Positions 17,275-25,164 of a stretch of DNA of 64,000 nucleotides are shown piece by piece. The notes under the pieces are model-generated. The model had not been told where the DNA came from and ran no database searches. It was given only the letters and a program-made list of their open reading frames with translations. Each line of letters starts with the position of its first letter. Within the stretch, counting starts at the first letter, position 1. A program made the position numbers and the translations under genes. Source of the DNA: Spirilliplanes yamanashiensis. Its GTDB lineage: Bacteria > Actinomycetota > Actinomycetes > Mycobacteriales > Micromonosporaceae. The stretch is from NCBI RefSeq assembly GCF_016863475.1, contig NZ_BOOY01000027.1:1-64000 (forward strand), given 5' to 3'.

Positions 17275-18893
17275 TGTTTATCAGTGCTGGCCACGGGCAG
17301 GTACCCGGGGTGACGACACCCCCCGGGCTGTTCGACGCCGTCCTGTTCGACCGCGACGGCACCCTCGTGCACGACGTGCCGTACAACGGTGACCCGGCCC
17401 TGGTGGAGCCCGTCGCGGGCGCCCGCGCGGCGCTCGACCGGCTGCGCGCCGCGGGCCTGCGCCTCGGCGTCGTCACCAACCAGTCCGGCATCGCCCGCGG
17501 CCTGCTCACCCGTGCGCAGGCCGACGCCGTGAACGCCCGCGTCGAGGAGCTGCTCGGCCCGTTCGGCACCTGGCAGGTGTGCCCGCACGACGACGCCGCC
17601 GGCTGCGCGTGCCGCAAGCCCGCGCCCGGCCTCGTGCACGCCGCCGCCCGGGCGCTGGGCACCACCGCGGCGCGCTGCGTCGTCGTCGGCGACATCGGCC
17701 GCGACATGGGCGCCGCCCTGGCCGCGGGCGCCACCGGCATCCTCGTGCCGACACCCGTCACGCTGGCCGGCGAGGTCGCCGCCGCCCCGGCCGTGGCCGC
17801 CGACCTGCCCGCCGCCGTGGACGAGATCCTGCGCCGGCAGGCGTCCGTCGCCGCCGCCGGGCAACCGCGCCGCCGCCGCCACGTGCTCGTCGCCCGCCCC
17901 GACTCGGCGGGCGACGTCCTGCTGATGGGCCCCGCCTTCCGCGCCGTCGCCGCGCACGCCGACCGGGTCACGCTGCTGTGCGGGCCGCGCGGGCGCGCCG
18001 CCGCCGAGCTGCTGCCCGGCGTCGACGAGCTGATCGAGCACCGGCTGCCGTGGATCGACCCGCAGCCGCAACCGGTCGACCCGGCCGCGATGGCCGCGCT
18101 CACCGACCGCCTCGCCGGCTTCGACGAGGCGGTCGTGTTCACCTCGTTCCACCAGTCGGCGCTGCCACTGGCCCTGCTGCTGCGGATGGCCGGCGTGCCC
18201 CGCGTCTCCGCGATCAGCGACGACTACCCCGGCTCGCTGCTCGACGTGCGGCACCGGGTGCCGCCCGGCGTGCCCGAGCCGGAGCGGGCCCTGTCGCTCG
18301 CCGCGGCCGCCGGCTTCCCGCCGCCGCCCGGCGACGACCTCGCCCTGCGGCTGCGCGCCGACCGGGTCGTGCCGGGCGACCTGCCGCCCGGCTACGTCGT
18401 GGTGCACCCCGGCGCGTCCGTGCCCGCCCGCGCCGCGCCCGCCGGGCCGCTGCGCGCCGCCGTCGCGGCGCTGGCCGCGGCCGGGCACCGGGTCGTCGTC
18501 ACCGGCGGGCCCGCCGAGACGGCGCTGACCGCCGAGGTCGCCGGCGACGCCGGCACCGACCTGGGCGGCCGGCTGTCGCTGGGCGAGCTGGCGGGCGTGC
18601 TGGCCGCCGCGAGCTGCGTCGTCGTCGGCAACACCGGGCCCGCGCACGTCGCCGCCGCCGTGGGCACGCCCGTGGTCAGCCTGTACGCCCCGACCGTCCC
18701 GTACGGCCAGTGGGGCCCCTACCGCGTCCCGGCGGTGCGCCTGGGGGACGCGGCCGCGCCGTGCCGGGACACCCGGGCGAGCGTCTGCCCCGTCCCCGCT
18801 CATCCCTGTCTGTCCACTCTGGAGATTTCGGCCGTGGTCGCCGCGGTCGGGCTCCTGAGCGCGTCATCGAAGCCCGTGGAGGTCGCGGCGTGA
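17274..18893 (+). CDS. Fusion of GmhB-type heptose bisphosphate phosphatase and GT9 heptosyltransferase
   Basis: 539 aa from the ATG at 17274, which overlaps the preceding stop as TGATG; a GTG at 17310 after GGGCAGG is an equally reasonable start. Residues about 18-195 are a HAD phosphatase: LFDRDGTLVHDVPYNGDP (catalytic Asp pair), VTNQSGIARG, the zinc-binding CPHDDAAGCACRKPAPG and GDIGRDMGAAL. This is the full signature of D,D-heptose 1,7-bisphosphate 7-phosphatase. After an Arg-rich linker, residues about 205-525 are a GT-B family 9 transferase: VARPDSAGDVLLMGPAF, VVVHPGASVPAR, VVVTGGPAE and VVVGNTGPAHVAAAVGTPVV, as in ADP-heptose:LPS heptosyltransferases. Fusing the phosphatase to a transferase that would use the pathway's end product is unusual and supports the pathway assignment. 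Confidence 0.9.
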   Translation: MFISAGHGQVPGVTTPPGLFDAVLFDRDGTLVHDVPYNGDPALVEPVAGARAALDRLRAAGLRLGVVTNQSGIARGLLTRAQADAVNARVEELLGPFGTWQVCPHDDAAGCACRKPAPGLVHAAARALGTTAARCVVVGDIGRDMGAALAAGATGILVPTPVTLAGEVAAAPAVAADLPAAVDEILRRQASVAAAGQPRRRRHVLVARPDSAGDVLLMGPAFRAVAAHADRVTLLCGPRGRAAAELLPGVDELIEHRLPWIDPQPQPVDPAAMAALTDRLAGFDEAVVFTSFHQSALPLALLLRMAGVPRVSAISDDYPGSLLDVRHRVPPGVPEPERALSLAAAAGFPPPPGDDLALRLRADRVVPGDLPPGYVVVHPGASVPARAAPAGPLRAAVAALAAAGHRVVVTGGPAETALTAEVAGDAGTDLGGRLSLGELAGVLAAASCVVVGNTGPAHVAAAVGTPVVSLYAPTVPYGQWGPYRVPAVRLGDAAAPCRDTRASVCPVPAHPCLSTLEISAVVAAVGLLSASSKPVEVAA

Positions 18894-19837
18894 ACATCCT
18901 GCACTGGCACGTGCACGGCTCCTGGACGACGTCGTTCGTCCAGGGCAAGCACCGCTACCTGATCCCGGTCGACGACGAGCGCGGCCCGTACGGCCGCGGC
19001 CGCGCCCGCACCTGGGACTGGCCCGCCACGGCCGTCGAGGTGACCGCGGACCGGCTCGCCGCCGAGGACGTCGACGTCGTCGTCGCCCAGCGCCCCGAGG
19101 AGCTGGAGCTGGCCGAGCGCTGGCTCGGCCGCCGGGTGCCCGTCGTCTACGTCGAGCACAACACCCCCAAGGGCGACGTGCCGGCGAGCCGGCACCCGAT
19201 GGCGGACCGCGACGACCTGCTGCTCGTCCACGTCACCCACTTCAACGACCTGTTCTGGGACGCGGGCGGCACCCGCACCGCCGTCGTGGAGCACGGCGTC
19301 GTCGAGCCCGCCGCCCGCTGGACCGGCGAGCTCGACCGCCTCGCCGTCGTCACCAACGAGCCGGTGCGCCGCGGCCGGGTCACCGGCACCGACCTGTTCG
19401 GCCGGTTCGCCGCGGTCGCCCCGCTCGACGTGTTCGGCATGGGCGTCGCCGGACTGGCCGGCGAACCCGGCATCACCCCGCACGACGACCCGCCCCAGCA
19501 CGCCATGCACGCCCTGGTGGCGCAGCGGCGCGTCTACCTGCACCTGTGCCGGTGGACGTCGCTGGGGCTCAGCCTCATCGAGGCCATGCAGATGGGCATG
19601 CCCGTGGTGGCCCTGGCCACCACCGAGGCACACGAGGCCGTCCCGCCGGACGCGGGCGTGCTGAGCACCGACGCCGCGGCGCTCGTCGAGGCCACCCGGT
19701 GGCTGCTCGACGAGCCGGACGAGGCGGCCCGCCTCGGCGCCCGCGCGCGCCAGGTCGCCCTCGCCCGCTACGGCCTCGACCGGTTCCTCGCGGACTGGGA
19801 CCGCATCCTGGAGGACGAAGTATGCGCATCGCGCTGA
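18890..19837 (+). CDS. Glycosyltransferase, GT-B fold (GT4-like)
   Basis: 315 aa, GTG start in a GTGA overlap with the previous stop. The N-terminal half, NILHWHVHGSWTTSFVQGKH, is an atypical Rossmann domain. RVPVVYVEHNTPKGDVP and HVTHFNDLFWDAGGTRTAVVEHGV lie between. The C-terminal half has YLHLCRWTSLGLSLIEAMQM followed by GMPVVALATTEA, which is the donor-phosphate-binding E-x7-E-like region of GT4 enzymes. The donor is unknown. It lies between the GmhB-GT9 fusion and another GT4, overlapping the latter by 16 bp, so it belongs to the same operon and presumably to the same glycan. Confidence 0.85.
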   Translation: MNILHWHVHGSWTTSFVQGKHRYLIPVDDERGPYGRGRARTWDWPATAVEVTADRLAAEDVDVVVAQRPEELELAERWLGRRVPVVYVEHNTPKGDVPASRHPMADRDDLLLVHVTHFNDLFWDAGGTRTAVVEHGVVEPAARWTGELDRLAVVTNEPVRRGRVTGTDLFGRFAAVAPLDVFGMGVAGLAGEPGITPHDDPPQHAMHALVAQRRVYLHLCRWTSLGLSLIEAMQMGMPVVALATTEAHEAVPPDAGVLSTDAAALVEATRWLLDEPDEAARLGARARQVALARYGLDRFLADWDRILEDEVCASR

Positions 19838-21027
19838 TCTCCGAGCACGCCAGCCCGCTCGCCGCGCTCGGCGGCGAGGACGCGGGCGGGCAGAACACCC
19901 ACGTGGCCGAGCTGGCCGCCGCGCTGGCCGACGCCGGCAACGACGTGCGCGTCTACACCCGCCGCGACGACCCCGCGCTGCCCGAATGCGTCGCGGTGCG
20001 CCCCGGCGTCACGGTCGTGCACGTGCCCGCCGGGCCCGCCGAGCAGGTGCCGAAGGACGACCTGCTGCCGTACATGGGCGCCTTCGGCGACTGGCTCGCC
20101 GCCGCCTGGGGCGGCGACTGGCGCCCCGACGTCGCGCACGCGCACTTCTGGATGAGCGGGCTCGCCACCGTGAGCGCCGCCCAGCAGACCGGCGTGCCGG
20201 TGGTGCAGACGTACCACGCGCTGGGCGTCGTCAAGCGCCGCCACCAGGGCGACAAGGACACCAGCCCGGCGCAGCGCATTGGCTACGAGCGGGCCGTGGG
20301 GCGCGCCGTCGACGCGGTCGTGTCGCAGTGCCGCGACGAGACCGCGGAGCTGCTGCGGATGGGCGTGCCGGCGAACCGGATCGCGCTCATCCCGTCCGGC
20401 GTGGACCACGAGCGGTTCACCCCGGACGGTCCGGCCGAGCCGCGCGAGCCGGGCCGGCCGCGGATCCTGAGCGTCGGCCGGTTCGTGGAGCGCAAGGGCT
20501 TCCTCGATCTGGTCCGCGCCCTGCCGGCGGTGCCCGGCGCCGAGTGCGTCATCGTCGGCGGCGTGCCGGGCGACCCGCTGGCCGGGCGGCTGCGCGAGCT
20601 GGCCGCCGAGCTGGGCGTGGCGGACCGGCTGCGCCTGGTCGGCGCGGTGAAGCCCGGCGACATGGCCCGGTGGTACCGCTCCGCCGACGTGCTCGCCGCC
20701 ACCCCCTGGTACGAGCCGTTCGGGCTGACCCCGCTCGAGGCGATGGCGTGCGGCGTGCCGGTCGTCGGCACCGCCGTGGGCGGCCTGCGCGACACCGTCG
20801 TCGACGGCCTCACCGGCGACCTGGTGCCGCCGCGCGACCCGCGCGCGCTCGGCCTGGCGCTGCGCCGGCTGCTGCGCGACCCGGTGCGCCGGCTCGCCTA
20901 CGGCTCCGCGGCCCTCGACCGCGCCCGCAACTGTTACCCCTGGTCGCGCGCCGCGGACCAGCTGTCCACCCTGTACGCCCGCGTCAGCGGCGTGCGGGAC
21001 CGCGAGACGACGGGAGCCGTCGCGTGA
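19822..21027 (+). CDS. Family 4 glycosyltransferase
   Basis: 401 aa. The ATG at 19822 follows GGAGGACGAAG, which lies inside the end of the preceding gene. It is a full GT4: the N-terminal acceptor loop LGGEDAGGQNTHVAELAAAL (glycine-rich, as in sucrose-phosphate synthase and MshA-type enzymes), VAHAHFWMSG, QTYHALGVVKRRHQGDKD and IPSGVDHERF. The C-terminal donor domain has LSVGRFVERKGFLDLVRAL and the EX7E-like TPWYEPFGLTPLEAMACG. It probably uses a nucleotide-sugar to extend the cytoplasmic glycan with retention of configuration. The stop overlaps the gmhA start. The donor cannot be assigned; GDP-mannose and ADP-heptose are both possible. Confidence 0.92.
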   Translation: MRIALISEHASPLAALGGEDAGGQNTHVAELAAALADAGNDVRVYTRRDDPALPECVAVRPGVTVVHVPAGPAEQVPKDDLLPYMGAFGDWLAAAWGGDWRPDVAHAHFWMSGLATVSAAQQTGVPVVQTYHALGVVKRRHQGDKDTSPAQRIGYERAVGRAVDAVVSQCRDETAELLRMGVPANRIALIPSGVDHERFTPDGPAEPREPGRPRILSVGRFVERKGFLDLVRALPAVPGAECVIVGGVPGDPLAGRLRELAAELGVADRLRLVGAVKPGDMARWYRSADVLAATPWYEPFGLTPLEAMACGVPVVGTAVGGLRDTVVDGLTGDLVPPRDPRALGLALRRLLRDPVRRLAYGSAALDRARNCYPWSRAADQLSTLYARVSGVRDRETTGAVA

Positions 21028-21641
21028 TGAACCCCCTGGATGTGCACCTCGGGAACCTGTCGGCCGCGCTCGGCCCGTACCGCCAGGCGGCGGGCGTGCT
21101 GGCCGGCTGGGGCGAGCGGCTGGCCTGGACGCTGGGCCGGGGCGGCCGGCTGCTGACCGCGGGCAACGGCGGCAGCGCGGCCGAGGCGCAGCACCTGGCC
21201 GCCGAGCTGGTGGGCAAGCTGCGCGACGACCGCACCCCGCTGTCGGCCGTCGCCCTGTGCGCCGACTCGTCGGCGGTCACGGCCATCAGCAACGACTACG
21301 GCTTCGACGAGATGTTCGCCCGGCAGGTGCGCGGCCACGGCCGCCCCGGCGACGTGCTGCTGCTGATGAGCACCAGCGGCCGCAGCCCGAACCTGCTCGC
21401 CGCCGCCCGCGCCGCCCGCGAGTCCGGGCTGCACACGTGGGCGCTGACCGGGCCGGCCCCGAACCCGCTGGCCGAGCTGTGCGACGAGGTGCTCGCGTGC
21501 CCGTCGCCGGACTCGCAGGTGGTGCAGGAGCTGCACCTGGTCTCGGTGCACGTGCTGTGCGAGCACGTCGACCGCTGCCTGCCCACGGTGCTGGCGTGCG
21601 AGGAGGCGGAGCTGCTGGTCGGCGACGGGGTGGCCTCGTGA
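21027..21641 (+). CDS. gmhA: Sedoheptulose 7-phosphate isomerase (phosphoheptose isomerase)
   Basis: 204 aa, the family's normal size. It is a SIS-domain protein with RLLTAGNGGSAAEAQHLAAE (the substrate phosphate-binding loop and zinc-site residues of GmhA), ALCADSSAVTAISNDYGFDE, DVLLLMSTSGRSPN and the C-terminal QVVQELHLVSVHVLCEHVD with its metal-binding His. The enzyme converts sedoheptulose 7-phosphate to D-glycero-D-manno-heptose 7-phosphate, the first committed step to ADP-heptose. The ATG at 21027 shares its A with the preceding TGA. It is followed by hldE with a GTGA overlap. Confidence 0.95.
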   Translation: MNPLDVHLGNLSAALGPYRQAAGVLAGWGERLAWTLGRGGRLLTAGNGGSAAEAQHLAAELVGKLRDDRTPLSAVALCADSSAVTAISNDYGFDEMFARQVRGHGRPGDVLLLMSTSGRSPNLLAAARAARESGLHTWALTGPAPNPLAELCDEVLACPSPDSQVVQELHLVSVHVLCEHVDRCLPTVLACEEAELLVGDGVAS

Positions 21642-23014
21642 CCCGCCTGGTGATCGTGGGGGACACGCTGCTCGACGCGGACGTCGACGGCGCGGTGCGC
21701 CGCGTCGCCCCGGACGCGCCGGCGCCCGTGCTCGACCAGGAGCACGTCGCCGAGCGCCCCGGCGGCGCCGGCCTGGCCGCGCTGCTGGCCGCCGCGGACG
21801 GCCACGACGTCACGCTCGTCACGGCGCTGGCCGCCGACGCGCCCGCCGCCCGGATCACCGCCCGGCTGGCGGCCGCGGGGGTGCGGCTGTGCGCCCTGCC
21901 GGTGACCGGCACGACCCCGGAGAAGATCCGGCTGCGCGCCGACGGCCGGGTGCTGCTGCGCCTCGACCGCGGCGAGGGCGGCGACATCGGCCCCGCGCCC
22001 GACCTGGACTGCCTGCACACCGCGGACGCGATCCTGGTCAGCGACTACGGCCGCGGCGTGGCGGCGCACCCGGAGGTGCGGGCCGCGCTGACCGCCGCGA
22101 AGGCCCCGATCGTCTGGGACCCGCACCCGCGCGGGCCCGCCCCGGTGCCGGGCGTCCGGCTCGCCACCCCGAACGCGGCGGAGGTCCGGACGGCCACCGG
22201 CGCGGGCGGCACCGCCCTGGCCGCCGCCAGCCACGGCGGGCACGAGCTGCGCCGCCGCTGGCGGGCCGCGGCCGTCGCCGTCACCACCGGCGCGGCGGGG
22301 GCGGTGCTGTGCCACAGCGGCCCGACGCCGCTGGTGGTGCCCGCCCCGGCCGCCGCCGACGGCGACACCTGCGGCGCCGGCGACCGGTTCGCGGCCGCGG
22401 CCGCCGCCGCGCTGGCGTCGGGCGCCCTGGTCACCGAGGCCGTCCAGGCCGCGGTGGCCGCCGCCACCGCCTACGTCGCCGCCGGGGGAGTGGCCGCCGC
22501 GCTGGCGCCGCCGCCCGCGCCCGCCGAACCGGCCCGGCACGGCCACGACGACGCGGGCCGGCTCGCCGCCGAGGTCCGCGCCCGCGGCGGCACCGTCGTC
22601 GCCACCGGCGGCTGCTTCGACCTGCTGCACGCCGGGCACGTCGCCACCCTGGAGGCGGCCCGCTCGCTCGGCGACTGCCTGGTGGTGCTGCTGAACTCCG
22701 ACGCCAGCGTGCGCGGCCTCAAGGGCCCCGACCGTCCGCTCAACGACCAGCATGACCGGGCCCGGCTGCTCGCCGCGCTCGGCTGCGTCGACGCCGTCGT
22801 CGTGTTCGACGAGGCCACGCCCGAGGCGGCCCTGACCTGGCTGCGGCCGGACGTCTGGGTCAAGGGCGGCGACTACGACACCGTGCCCGAGTCGGCGCTC
22901 GTCGCCGGCTGGGGCGGCCAGACCGTGATCGTCCCCTACCTGGACGGCCACTCCACCACCACCATGATCGCCGCTGCCCGGGGCTCCCGGCAGCCGGAAG
23001 GAGCCACCCGATGA
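21638..23014 (+). CDS. hldE: Bifunctional heptose 7-phosphate kinase / heptose 1-phosphate adenylyltransferase
   Basis: 458 aa. Residues 1-295 are a PfkB/ribokinase-type kinase: LVIVGDTLLDADVDG, ERPGGAGLAALLAAADG, ILVSDYGRGV, and the catalytic loop DGDTCGAGDRFAAA with the GAGD anion hole. Residues about 325-458 are a cytidylyltransferase-fold domain with GGCFDLLHAGHVATLEAARS (HxGH motif), LNSDASVRGLKGPDRPLN and the PDVWVKGGDY end motif. This is the HldE/RfaE arrangement: it phosphorylates heptose 7-phosphate at O1 and, after GmhB removes the 7-phosphate, adenylylates the 1-phosphate to give ADP-D-glycero-beta-D-manno-heptose. The GTG start is coupled to gmhA. Confidence 0.95.
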   Translation: MTRLVIVGDTLLDADVDGAVRRVAPDAPAPVLDQEHVAERPGGAGLAALLAAADGHDVTLVTALAADAPAARITARLAAAGVRLCALPVTGTTPEKIRLRADGRVLLRLDRGEGGDIGPAPDLDCLHTADAILVSDYGRGVAAHPEVRAALTAAKAPIVWDPHPRGPAPVPGVRLATPNAAEVRTATGAGGTALAAASHGGHELRRRWRAAAVAVTTGAAGAVLCHSGPTPLVVPAPAAADGDTCGAGDRFAAAAAAALASGALVTEAVQAAVAAATAYVAAGGVAAALAPPPAPAEPARHGHDDAGRLAAEVRARGGTVVATGGCFDLLHAGHVATLEAARSLGDCLVVLLNSDASVRGLKGPDRPLNDQHDRARLLAALGCVDAVVVFDEATPEAALTWLRPDVWVKGGDYDTVPESALVAGWGGQTVIVPYLDGHSTTTMIAAARGSRQPEGATR

Positions 23015-23691
23015 CGTACCCCGTGCTGGTCACCGGCGGATCGAGCGGCCTCGGCGCCGCCGTCGTCACCGCCGTGCAGAAGGCGGGCGGCACCGCGGTC
23101 GTGATCGACCGGCAGCCGCCGGCCGACGGCGTCGAGTGGGTCGAGTGCGACCTCGCCGACACCCGCGCCGCCGAGGCCGCCACCCGCCGCGTGATCGAGT
23201 CCGCCGGCGGCCTGTCCGGCGTCGTCACCGCCGCCGGCATGGACGTGCCCGGCCGGCTCGAGGACGTGCCCGGCGACGTGTGGGACCGCATCGTCGCGAT
23301 CGACCTGCTGGCCACCGCCGCCGTGGTGCGCGCGGCGATCCCGGCGCTGCGCGAGTCGCACGGCACCGTGGTCACCGTGTCGTCGACGCTCGGCGTCAAG
23401 GCGGTCAGCGACGCCACCGCGTACTGCGCCGCGAAGTTCGGCGTCGTCGGCTTCACCCGCTCGCTGGCCGCCGAGCTGGCCGGGGCGGTCGGCGTCACCC
23501 TGGTCATCCCGGGCGGCATGCGCACGAAGTTCTTCGACGAGCGCGACGAGCAGTACAAGCCCGGCCCGGACGCGATCCTCAACGACCCCGCCAACGTGGC
23601 CGCCGCCATCCTGTTCGCGCTCAACCAGCCGCCCGGCTGCGCCGTCCGCGAGCTGGTCGTGGCCGCCGAGACGGAGACCTCGTACCCGTGA
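23011..23691 (+). CDS. Short-chain dehydrogenase/reductase
   Basis: 226 aa; the ATG at 23011 follows GGAAGGAG and overlaps the hldE stop. It is a classical SDR: nucleotide-binding VLVTGGSSGLGAAVVTA, Asp-based cofactor loop VEWVECDLADT, the catalytic Ser in VTVSSTLGVKAVSD and YxxxK in TAYCAAKFGVVGFTRSLAAE. It is not the extended-type SDR HldD (about 310 aa) that epimerises ADP-heptose at C6, so the L,D-heptose may not be made. By position it probably oxidises or reduces a position on the heptose or on another sugar of the product, which is inference. Confidence 0.9.
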   Translation: MTYPVLVTGGSSGLGAAVVTAVQKAGGTAVVIDRQPPADGVEWVECDLADTRAAEAATRRVIESAGGLSGVVTAAGMDVPGRLEDVPGDVWDRIVAIDLLATAAVVRAAIPALRESHGTVVTVSSTLGVKAVSDATAYCAAKFGVVGFTRSLAAELAGAVGVTLVIPGGMRTKFFDERDEQYKPGPDAILNDPANVAAAILFALNQPPGCAVRELVVAAETETSYP

Positions 23692-24617
23692 TCCTCGCCC
23701 TGCGGGCGCTGGGTCTCGGCGACCTGCTCACCGCGGTCCCGGCGCTGCGCGGCCTGCGCGCCGCGCTGCCGGGGCCGCTCGTGCTGGCCACCCCCGCGTG
23801 GCTGGCGCCGCTGGCCGCGCCGCTCGCCGACCGCCTGCTGCCCACCGCCGGCCTCGACGCCCCGCTGGACACCGACCGGCCGGAGGTCGCCGTCAACCTG
23901 CACGGCAGCGGCCCGGAGTCGCACCGCCTGCTGGCCGCCACCCGGCCGGGCGCGCTGTGGGCGTTCGGCAACGACCGCGCCGGGCACGCCGGCCCGGCCT
24001 GGCCCGCCGGCGACCACGAGGTCCGCCGCTGGTGCCGACTGCTGTCCTGGTACGGGGTCTCCGCCGACCCCGCCGACCTGCGCCTGCCGCCGCCCGAGGC
24101 GCACCCCGCCGTCGCCGGCGCCACGATCGTGCACCCGGGCGCGAAGTCCCCGGCGCGCCGCTGGCCGCCGCGCCGCTTCGCCGCCGTGGCCCGCCGGCTG
24201 GCTGCCGACGGCCACCACGTGGTGGTCACCGGCTCCGCCGCCGAGCGCGACCTGGCCCGCGCGGTGGCCGAGGCGGCCGGCCTGCCCGCCGACCGGGTGC
24301 TCGCGGGCGGCACCGGCATCGGCGAGCTGGCCGCGCTGGTGGCCGCCGCCCGCCTCGTGGTCAGCGGCGACACCGGCATCGCCCACCTGGCCACCGCGTA
24401 CGGCACGCCGTCGGTGGTGCTGTTCGGGCCGGTGCCGCCCCGGCTGTGGGGGCCGCCGCCGTCGCCGGTGCACCACGCCATCTGGCACGGCACCCGCGTC
24501 GACCGCGGCGACACCACCGCGCCCGGCGTCCACCCGGCCCTGCTGCGGGTCACCGTGCCGGAGGTCCTCGCCGCCGCGGAACGTGTTCAGCAAGCACTCA
24601 GCTCGCCGACAGGCTGA
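23688..24617 (+). CDS. Family 9 glycosyltransferase (heptosyltransferase-like)
   Basis: 309 aa with a GTG start in a GTGA overlap. It begins ILALRALGLGDLLTAVPALR, the N-terminal motif of WaaC/WaaF-like enzymes. It then has TIVHPGAKSPARRWPPRRFA (the donor-phosphate region HPGA-x-W-P), VVVTGSAAERDLARAVAEAA and LVVSGDTGIAHLATAYGTPS (D-T-G-x-A-H), all diagnostic of GT9. It is the second GT9 module in the operon, the first being fused to GmhB. The two could add successive heptoses. It is the last gene of the translationally coupled run; 29 bp later comes an unrelated start. Confidence 0.92.
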   Translation: MILALRALGLGDLLTAVPALRGLRAALPGPLVLATPAWLAPLAAPLADRLLPTAGLDAPLDTDRPEVAVNLHGSGPESHRLLAATRPGALWAFGNDRAGHAGPAWPAGDHEVRRWCRLLSWYGVSADPADLRLPPPEAHPAVAGATIVHPGAKSPARRWPPRRFAAVARRLAADGHHVVVTGSAAERDLARAVAEAAGLPADRVLAGGTGIGELAALVAAARLVVSGDTGIAHLATAYGTPSVVLFGPVPPRLWGPPPSPVHHAIWHGTRVDRGDTTAPGVHPALLRVTVPEVLAAAERVQQALSSPTG

Positions 24618-24646
24618 GGCCAGCTCCGCTCACTACGGTCGATCCC

Positions 24647-25060
24647 ATGGACGAGGGACGAGCGGGCCGGGTGGTCCAGGCGCTGCGGGCACGGCAGGTG
24701 TTCGCGCACGTCAAACTGCCGCAGGCGGGCCTGACGACCGCCGGCGTGCGGGTGGTGCTGGGCGACGGCCGCGAGGCGGTGTGGGACACCGACGGCACCG
24801 CCGGCCTGGAGGCCCAGGTCATGCGCGACGGCATGCTGGTCGGGTTCGTGCCGTCCATTCCCGGCTCGGAGAACTTCACCGAGCCGCAGATCGTCGACGC
24901 GATCGCCCGCACCGACTACGACGCCCCGGCCGGCCGCGTCCCGCGCCGCCCCGCGCCGGAGCCCGGCCGCGACCGCGACCGCGCGCCGTCGTACCCGGCG
25001 GGCTACCGGTCGCGCACCGCGCCCGTCCTGCGCCGGCTGCGCGACGGCTTCCGGACCTGA
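24647..25060 (+). CDS. Hypothetical protein, 137 aa
   Basis: 137 aa from the ATG at 24647. The first 90 residues look like a compact alpha/beta domain (RVVQALRARQVFAHVKLPQA, VRVVLGDGREAVWDTDG, AQVMRDGMLVGFVPSIPGSE). The last 45 are a basic Pro/Arg-rich tail, as in disordered nucleic-acid- or membrane-associated tails. I do not recognise a family. It lies 29 bp after the heptose operon and is followed by a strong hairpin, so it could be that operon's last gene, but its content gives no link to sugar metabolism. Confidence 0.65.
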   Translation: MDEGRAGRVVQALRARQVFAHVKLPQAGLTTAGVRVVLGDGREAVWDTDGTAGLEAQVMRDGMLVGFVPSIPGSENFTEPQIVDAIARTDYDAPAGRVPRRPAPEPGRDRDRAPSYPAGYRSRTAPVLRRLRDGFRT

Positions 25061-25108
25061 CCCGTCACCCGCCTGCCCTCCCCGACAGACCCGCCCGCCA
25101 GCGGGGGA

Positions 25109-25145
25109 CGAAGCGCCGCCCGGCCCCGCGCCGGGCGGCGCTTCG
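25109..25145. terminator. Strong hairpin terminator after the heptose operon region
   Basis: The arms CGAAGCGCCGCCCGG (25109-25123) and CCGGGCGGCGCTTCG (25131-25145) form a perfect 15-bp stem with a 7-nt loop. There is no T-tract, which is common in actinobacteria. It lies between the hypothetical gene and the methyltransferase and ends 19 nt before the latter's GTG. Confidence 0.75.
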
Positions 25146-25164
25146 CCGTCGCTACAGTCGCGCG

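Noticed and set aside
14681-24617. Complete aminoglycoside or nucleoside antibiotic cluster
   Set aside because: There are no aminotransferases, 2-deoxy-scyllo-inosose synthase, peptide synthetase or polyketide genes beside the heptose genes, and no resistance or export genes.
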